From positions 186,001 to 250,000 of the forward strand of contig JAPZLL010000016.1 of the NCBI GenBank assembly GCA_036250225.1: 64,000 nt of DNA, read 5' to 3'. Of the stretch, positions 57,401-64,000 are shown one piece after another; within the stretch, counting starts at the first letter, position 1, and every line of letters starts with the position of its first letter. The stretch comes from Cercophora sp. LCS_1 (lineage: Eukaryota; Ascomycota; Sordariomycetes; Sordariales; Lasiosphaeriaceae). The position numbers and the translations under genes were made by a program. The notes under the pieces were generated by a model. The model did no database searches. It was not told the origin of the DNA and was given only the letters and a program-made list of their open reading frames with translations.

Positions 57401-59795
57401 TGGATCTGCGCCCGTTACGGATCAAGGGGTGACGGTCTATTGGACAGTGCAAGCGAATGTGTTTGCAGAGGGTCCGTCTGCCTTGCCTCTGGACTCCCGA
57501 GATCCGCATGGGAAGCGCCAGCTAGCATAGGCCAGCAGACTCGCAAAGAAGCTTTTGGCATGATGCAATGAAGACTTCCAGAAGGTCGGCCTCACGCTCC
57601 AATCAGAGGCAGCCTCGAGGGCGAAAGGGGCTTCACAGTTTGGCCCTGTGTTCGGCCGCCTCTTTTCAGCGTCGGTGTCTATGGTGTCCTTCCGGGTAAC
57701 ACAGACAGTGGAGGATCCGGTGAGGAACGTGATAGACTCGGTGGACATCCTCATCCGGCAGTACACAGCACAGAGTATGATACCTGACCACCTGGCTCCT
57801 TGTCATACCTCCCATTGGAGCGAGACGGGAGCAACCTCGGCCTTGTCAGACTAGCCCGCACCGTTGACAGTCAGCAGTGACGAATCTACCGTGCCCACAC
57901 ACGCTACTGTCTTTGCGCCTGACGCTGTCGATCTAACAGTCAGATATCCCGTTCAACCCTACGCGGGGGTGGGCCCCTTTCTCTAGTTCGGTCGCGCCAA
58001 CCCTCGACAAAGCGGTGAGAATAGTGAGTTGACTCGGCCTAACATGCCACCATGCTTGTTGCTTGAGTCTTGAGAGCAAATTTGACCTGTACCTTCCGAG
58101 TTGAAAATGATCCCAGAGAAAAAGTACTCTGGTTCATGAAAAACATGAGATATGAGCTGCGGCTATGAGCCGAGTACGGAAGCTGCGTGGGGGGGCCGCA
58201 TTGGGGGTGAAATGAGATGGCTCCTTGCAAACCGTGATCCAGACTTCAGTGCCAAGCTTGACTGGTGAGATTTGGAAGCAACGCCAACAGCAGAGCTAGA
58301 ACTGAACCCGACTTTGACGGACTGGCAAGCAAAAGCAGCCACGGCTCGCCTTGCAGAAGAAACCCACCTGCAGATTATCGAGTGATACTGCATACCGCCG
58401 GGCGTTCACTGCCGAATCATGAAAGATTTGCAACGATTCTGACACCACCCTCGGGGGCAAGCTTCGGGAAAGAACAAGAATTTGGTCAAAGCGGGTGTCA
58501 AGTTTGTTGATAGCTCCAAGTCAAAGGTGGGCTCGTCAATGGTGTAATCCGATATCGCAGAGGTGCAACGTTGAACAAGTTGGTGGTGACCCCCAAATTT
58601 GACCAGGCCCGTTCACCCAAAGGCATGCTTGAATCCTGGGGGCTTTGCGCTGACTGATGTGCGGGAAGAGGAGGCTCGAGGGTTCTTCTTCACTATGGGG
58701 AGACCCAGGAGAGTGGACGCGAACTGCATGGAGACGGCGATGGCTGATGCTGACAGGAGCGACCTCATCTGCCGGCGGCTGCGCGGTTCTGCCATACCTA
58801 CTCGTCGTTCATGTGACACCCGACGATGTCGAGATGACGGCGGGCAAGCAGATGCGGTGTCCACGCAAGCCGACTGTCGGCTGGAAGAACAAAAAAGCAA
58901 GAAGTGAGATAATTGAACTGCACAGCTGCAAGTGCGTCACCGCAATGCAACTGAACACTGCCCAGTGCTGTTGGTGGTTCCGAAGCAGGATTGAGGAGGT
59001 GAGGTGGTTCTCGAGGCAAAACGGGCTTGCAACTATCCCACGTGCTGAAGAAGGATAAGCGAGGATGAGGAAGTGAAAAGGAGCGACATTGAATCAACAA
59101 AGAGCAACGCGGAGATGGGTAGGGCACGAAGTGCCCCGGAGAAAACGGCTCGATAACACGTGGGTAGACAAATGCCCCCCTTTTGAGAGAACGCCTCGTC
59201 GCTTAGCGATCCATCATTCTCTGTCGATTTTCTTGTTGGCATCAAATGAGGGTCGTCTGTTTTGGTGAGCAGTCCCAACCCTTGGCAAGCATTATGACCC
59301 ATGCCTCCGCCAATCTCATCCCTCAGCCCTGCAAATATTGACAATGGACAAATAGGCGAAACATGACTGGACAACCCAGAGACTCAAGCCGGTGCCATGT
59401 TTTGATGCCGAGATCATCGAGGTGCCCGCTTCCGCCATCGTTGATCGTGGCAAAGCGGGACCCTCTTTCCCCCCTCAATCGACCAGGTCCAGCCGAGAAC
59501 GGGAAAACGAATTCCCACTTTCCCTCCCTGGTCCAGTCCAAGCGCGGGCCGGCCGACCGGGTCCGACCGATGCCGGGGTGCCGCGCCGATACGTGACGGA
59601 CACCCGGAGGATTCGAGATCGTACGAGAAGGAACCGGGGCTGCGATGTTTTACCTTACTTAGGTTGCAACCCGCTCTCCCTCTCCCGTCCTCATCCGCGG
59701 TCAACATCGCAATCCGATAGCCTCCTCACAGAGCCTCCGCGTTTCCCGTCCCCTCGAACCACCCTACCAACTCCCAATTGACCCCGCCTCCGAAT
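54417..59795. other. Gene-poor region, part 2
   Basis: 5.4 kb have no supported coding gene. The part next to 54416 resembles a leader and promoter on the minus strand. Open frames of 100-464 codons occur in GC-rich text but lack conserved segments, and their composition is that of shadows. No rRNA, tRNA or transposon is recognised. Confidence 0.5.
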
Positions 59796-60275
59796 ATGGC
59801 GCAATCCGGCCCGATCGGTCCCTTCAAGCTGGTGACGGTCAACACCGCACCGGAGCGGGCGAAGTTGTTGATCGGCCGGGTGGTTGAGGATGTGAAGGAC
59901 AAGTACGCCATCATTCACGCGGGTAACGCCGCCTGTAAGCACGCTCACTCCCCTAATCCTGCCCTGTCAAATACCTCGACTGACTCCAGCGGCCAGCTAT
60001 TGATGATGTCCAACGTGTTGTTAGCGAGCACCAACCGGATGTCTTGGTAAGGATGCCAGCCTCGGATGCGAGTCCCAGACTAATGCCACTTGCAGTTTAC
60101 CGCTTCCATGTGGACGCCAGTAGAGGCCAAGTGGATCATCTCCATTGCCCAAACCGTGGCGCCAGATCTGAAAACCTTCTCGCTTCCTCAGGGACTGCAG
60201 GTCGAGAAAGGACCGGATGCAGTTGTCGAGTATATCAAGGAGCATCTCCCAACGCTCTTGGAGCCAGAAAACTAA
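59796..60275 (+). CDS. Small conserved-looking fungal protein, 122 aa, unknown function
   Basis: Exons are 59796-59934, 59997-60046 and 60096-60275 (introns 62 and 49 nt, with GTAAGC and GTAAGG donors and ACTAAT at the second branch site). The product begins GPIGPFKLVTVNTAPERAKL, continues LIGRVVEDVKDKYAIIHAGN, then IDDVQRVVSEHQPDVLFTAS, and ends GLQVEKGPDAVVEYIKEHLP. The alternating beta/alpha pattern (strand KLVTVNT, helix, strand AIIHAGN, helix, strand DVLFTAS, helix, strand KTFSLP) suggests a small Rossmann- or receiver-like fold. No catalytic motif is evident. Three exons joining in frame into coherent secondary structure make it a real gene. It converges on the FAH gene with 212 bp between stop codons. 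Confidence 0.8.
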
Positions 60276-60487
60276 GTTCTGTGCGGTACGAATCGGGGCA
60301 GGGCTTGGAGATAGATTCTAGACTTGCATTCAACAGTACACAGCATCAGAGACCAGGGAAGAGGCAGTTGGCTGCATTGGCCCCAGGGCAAAAAGCGTTG
60401 ATTGTGCTTTATCTCATCGTATTGGTCCCATATCCATCTATCCCTTTCCCAAGCCAAAAAAGGAAAGAAAACTACCTAACCGATTGC

Positions 60488-61560
60488 CTACTCCTCGTTC
60501 TTGAGCACATTATACAGGCTTCCAATATGCGGCAGGATCTCAACGACGAACTCATCCCCATCGTGCAGCAGCTCCTGCGGCTTCTTGGCGAAGCCAACAC
60601 CGGCCGGGGTACCCGTGATGATGACAGTTCCCGCCTGCAGGGTTGTTCCCTGGGAGACAAAGCTGACAATCTGAGAGACAGAGAAGATGAGATCAGTCAG
60701 CGGGCTGTCCTGCAGCACCTTGCCGTTCTTCAATCCTCTCAGCTGGAGCTTCCCGGCGTCGGGAATCAGGTCCTTGGACACGAGCACCGGGCCAATGGGG
60801 CAAGCGCCGTCAAAGCCCTTGGAGTAGCACCACTGCGTCTGGGCGAACTGGGAGGCGCGGCTCGAGATATCGTTGCTGGCAGTGTACCCAAGAACGTAAT
60901 CGAGGGCGTCGGCCTCGGACACGTTCTTGGCCTCCTTTCCGATGACAATGGCGAGCTCGGACTCGTAATCGGCGCTGTCGCTGGCGATGGTGTGCTTGGG
61001 GATGATGGTCGGCGTCGGCCAGGGATCTGCCAGGCAGGTATCGGGCTTGAGGAAGAGGGTGGGGATGTCGGGGATTGACATCTTTGCCTCCTCGGCATGT
61101 TTCTTATACTGCCGAGTTATATAAGTCGCCACGTTGATACTCGGCAGAGAGAGGATGATGGCAACATACGTTGAGGCCAATGCACCGGATCGTCCCAACC
61201 TCCTTGCGCGCAAGGGGCGAGAGAATGCGCCCGATGACGGCTGTCTCGCCAGCGGCCGACCCGGCATCCAGCACCGACGAGCCACTGTAGACATTCACCT
61301 TGACATCCTCACCCTTGCGAACAGCAACGCCAACGTCGACCTCGGCGTCAACAGGCTCGCCAATCAGAACCTTGGACTCATCACCCTTGGGCACGAACCG
61401 AACAAGGCCTAGGTAGTCAAGGTCAGTACTCACTCGCTCCCTCACTTCTTGTAAACAACCAGATCACACCCTCCGGTCCGAACCATCCTCGACTACAACT
61501 GGTAGATGGGCCAAAAAAAGATAACGAAACCAAGAAAAAACACTCACGTCCAAAACCCAT
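60488..61560 (-). CDS. Fumarylacetoacetate hydrolase (FAH) family protein
   Basis: Exons are a 13-nt first exon 61560-61548, then 61408-61170 and 61108-60488 (introns 139 and 61 nt), giving 290 aa. The tiny first exon encodes MGFG and is spliced to RLVRFVPKGDESKVLIGEPV, the usual start of fungal FAH-domain proteins. The catalytic domain has LFLKPDTCLADPWPTPTIIP, the metal-binding acidic cluster DYESELAIVIGKEAKNV, GYTASNDISSRASQF, and the C-terminal GTVIITGTPAGVGFAKKP. The family includes acylpyruvate hydrolases and oxaloacetate decarboxylases (FAHD1-like); the exact substrate cannot be read. No mitochondrial presequence is evident, suggesting a cytosolic enzyme. The protein is far shorter than true fumarylacetoacetase. 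Confidence 0.9.
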
Positions 61561-62569
61561 CTTTGCTTCGTCTCCTTCTTCTTCTCAATGACAGATGCAA
61601 ATAGTCAATTCAACAACAACAGAACCAGAACTAAAAAAGTGAGGGGTAGCTCTTTCTAAAATAACAAAAAGTGAGGGGCAACCTTTCCCAAGCTACCTAC
61701 AAAAACGCCCGAAAGCCGCTCCAGTCGTCTCGGGAGCGGGAAACTCCGACGACCATCCGTCTTGCCGGAAAGTCAACCAACCATTATTAGCCCATCAGCC
61801 TATTATTGCTCTGAACCCATCACACAAAACAAGTGCCGGATAACGAGAAGCAGCACATAGCAGAATTTCCTGGACCCTGAGACATTGGGGCGACCAATTC
61901 CCTTGCTCCTGTCCCGGACCCCCACATTCCCCCGCTTCATAGCCAGCTACGGTAGTTCCCCGCTCCCCTTTCGATGATCAAGGTGTCCAGACTGGAACTT
62001 TATCCTTTAGTCTACATTAAGGTATGTAAGGTGGTCTGGGTAAGGTAGCTGGGCCTTGCCGATTTGTTGACCCGGGAGTGGATACGCTTGCTATCTAGTG
62101 CCTTTGTTTAGGATCCTACGGGATGATTCTTGAGCTTGGTAGTTCGAATCGGAGGGGGTTTCGTTTCGGCGACAAGGCCAGTTGAGCATCTCCATAGATT
62201 CTCCTCGCAAGCCCTAAAGTCCGGAACAGCGGCGGGAACTCGATGCAGGCTGCGTAATCGCCTAGATCCGGTCAAACGGGTCGGACTTTCCCACCAGCAC
62301 ATGCTCCTAGGCCCCTAAAAAGGGGCGAACCTAAACAAATAAAGACGCGTGTGGCGACGACTTTCATGGATATCGCATTTCTGATCTCGGTCTACTGCCC
62401 CAAACAATCTCTGCACCTGTCCCAGCACCCATCATCACTCATTGCTTGCTCGTCCATGTTAATCTCCAAGTCGTGGGTTATGCACCCAATAACTGTAGCC
62501 CCTTCTTCAGCTGCCGGAAAGCCAAAAAAAACACCGCCTCTCTCATCATCCCATCCCAACGTGCTCCCT
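61561..62569. other. Intergenic, FAH promoter and BRO1 3' flank
   Basis: 1 kb with no supported gene. A box B-like GTTCGAATC at 62151-62159 has no box A partner. Confidence 0.5.
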
Positions 62570-64000
62570 TCATTTCCAAGCACTCAAGCCAGCCCAAGGA
62601 TCACCCTGGGAGTATGGTGCTTGTTGCGACTGAGGCGATCTCCCACTAGCGTTAGGGTTTTGTGTGTAGTAGTCGCTAGTGTTGTAATGCACCGTTTGTT
62701 GTGGCCCCAGCGGCGGTGGACCCGGCGGAGGAGGTGGTGGCACGAAACCCGGAGGGATGAACCCGGGGGGCTGATGTTGCTGCTGCTGTGGCTGCTGCAT
62801 CGCCGCCGGGTTTCCGTACGTACTAAAGCGCTGTGGAAATGACGTCTGGTTAGGAGGCGGCGAAGCCGGTCCGCGCCCGATGTTGAACGTCGTTTGATTT
62901 GGCGGGGGTGAAGCCGGACCGGGGATCCGGCCGTGCGAGCTCGGGTTGTACGTCATAGTGTTGAAGCCGCCCGGACCGGGTTGTGGTAGAAAAGACTGTG
63001 GGGTGTTTGTTTGGTTGGGCGGTGGGGATTGGGGGACTTGGTATTGCCCGTTGAAGTTCGTCTTGGGATACATTGGCCCTGTCGGACTGAACGATAGAGG
63101 GGCGGGAATGTTGGGTCGCGTTGTCGCTGGCTTTTGTTGCTGCTGGTTTGATGGCCCCGTCGACATGCGTTCCATCAAGTCTCGTAACCGTTCCTGCTCC
63201 AACGCAGCCTGTGCGTTCTTGTTGGCGGCCCGGTCTTGCTCAATCTGGTTCAGAAGTTGAGCGCCTTCCGACCGACGGTTGTTCACAAACGTTTCCACGT
63301 TCTTTTCTAAGCTCTCTACCGTCTCCTTCATTTCCTTGTACCAATTCTTGGCACTCTGTAGGCCGGCCTCGAGGTCTAGGAACTCTTGATATGCCCGCTT
63401 GTACTTGCCAATCACTGACGCTCTTTGCCTCTGGATCGACTCGTATTTGCTCTGTTCCGCTCGGACACGCTTGTCCTGTAGAAGATTGTTGAATGTGACG
63501 GTGAGTTCGCGCATCAGTGCTGCTTGCTTGTGGCCTGCTTGCACTATGCGCTGCTGATGATTCCGATATTTTTCAAGCTCGGCTTGAAAGAGCTGCTGTT
63601 CAAAGTTGGCAATGGACTTCTTGTTGAGTATCAATATCTGCGAGATGTCGTCGTTGTGTGCCTACTGCTGTCAGCTTGCAACTCATCCTGCACGCGGCTT
63701 TGCCACACACCTTCTCCTTGAGATCCTTGAGCACCTGGACACGCTCTCGCTTGATGAGATTGAGTCTTTTCAGGATATCCTCGACCTTTGCAATTTGCTC
63801 CACCACGCTCGGCCCGCTGTCATCAAAATCGGCGTCTAGGAGGTTGGCCTCAGTGTTTGGGCTGTTGGAATTACTCGTTTTCCGCCCCTTGCTCACGGCC
63901 CTCTGAAACAAAGCATCAACCTCCCCGCTCTGTGCAGCAACACGCATCTCGTCGAATTCGGTTTCGTTCTGTCTCAGCTTCGTTGCAAGCTGGCCGTCGC
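62570..64000 (-). CDS. bro1: BRO1-domain ESCRT-associated protein, C-terminal part (Bro1 type)
   Basis: Bro1 acts with ESCRT-III at endosomes and recruits the deubiquitinase before cargo enters multivesicular bodies. Visible exons are 64000-63711 and 63661-62570 (49-nt intron, GTGTGT donor, TAG acceptor). The 5' part, including the BRO1 domain, lies beyond the window. The V-shaped coiled-coil domain is clear: ERVQVLKDLKEK spliced to AHNDDISQILILNKKSIANF, then QDKRVRAEQSKYESIQRQRA and ETFVNNRRSEGAQLL. The tail from about 170 residues before the end is Pro/Gln-rich, with three SPPPNQT repeats and GFVPPPPPPGPPPLGPQQTV, and ends GDPWAGLSAWK. The paralogue PalA/Rim20 of the ambient-pH pathway is an alternative, but the V-domain text and the long Pro/Gln tail fit Bro1 better. 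Confidence 0.82.

Noticed and set aside
50730..59795. Transposon or RIP-degraded repeat in the gene-poor block
   Set aside because: There is no AT-rich bias, no terminal repeats, and no reverse transcriptase, integrase or transposase text in any frame.
62075..62170. Possible tRNA from box B-like GTTCGAATC
   Set aside because: There is no box A at a suitable distance and no acceptor stem.
62570..64000. PalA/Rim20 identity for the right-edge gene
   Set aside because: The V-domain segment (DKRVRAEQSKYE and NNRRSEGAQLL) and the long Pro/Gln tail fit Bro1 better. The BRO1 domain itself is outside the window, so some doubt remains.

Overview
The window is nuclear DNA of a filamentous ascomycete, most likely a Sordariomycete (Sordariales-like). 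The evidence is its short GT..AG introns (mostly 46-81 nt, with CTAAC/CTGAC branch points), moderately GC-rich coding sequence, pyrimidine-rich leaders, and a full set of fungal housekeeping genes on both strands without operons. The species cannot be named from sequence alone. I rebuilt exon-intron structures by hand. Coordinates for spliced genes run from start codon to stop codon, and the exons are listed in the evidence.

Layout. 1-8.3 kb: a possible 70-aa protein (+), then cystathionine beta-lyase, the Msp1 membrane AAA-ATPase and a Clr5-domain protein (all -). 9-24 kb: the monopolin subunit Pcs1/Csm1 (+), GPI inositol-deacylase BST1 (-), the mismatch-repair endonuclease PMS1 (+) and a four-pass membrane protein (-). 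24.6-33.5 kb: adrenodoxin reductase ARH1 (+) tail-to-tail with ETF-alpha (-), the SWI/SNF-RSC subunit Swi3/Rsc8 (+) and carnitine acetyltransferase (+). 34-42 kb: cyclase-associated protein CAP/Srv2 (-), a Mak32-like pfkB protein (+) and the replicative helicase subunit MCM3 (-). 45.9-50.7 kb: a class III aminotransferase and exocyst EXO70 (both +). 59.8-64 kb: a small fungal protein of unknown function (+), an FAH-family hydrolase (-) and the 3' part of BRO1 (-), which runs off the right edge.

Themes. Three genes act on chromosomes in S phase or at division (pcs1, pms1, mcm3), and each has ACGCG-type MBF/MCB-like motifs just upstream. Three genes feed mitochondrial or acetyl-unit metabolism (arh1, etfA, carnitine acetyltransferase). 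The last appears able to make a mitochondrial form from an upstream exon and a peroxisomal form from an internal ATG, with a C-terminal AKL.

The main non-ordinary regions are a roughly 9-kb stretch (50.7-59.8 kb) with only one weak cysteine-rich small-gene candidate, a 3.9-kb gap (42-45.9 kb), and a Pol III-like box A/box B/T-run unit at 38.5-38.75 kb. I saw no transposon, CRISPR array, rRNA or convincing intact tRNA, and nothing that amounts to a clearly new biological system. The best leads are the carnitine acetyltransferase dual start, the in-frame 77-codon extension after the Swi3/Rsc8 stop, the MBF-like promoter clusters and the gene-poor 9-kb block.
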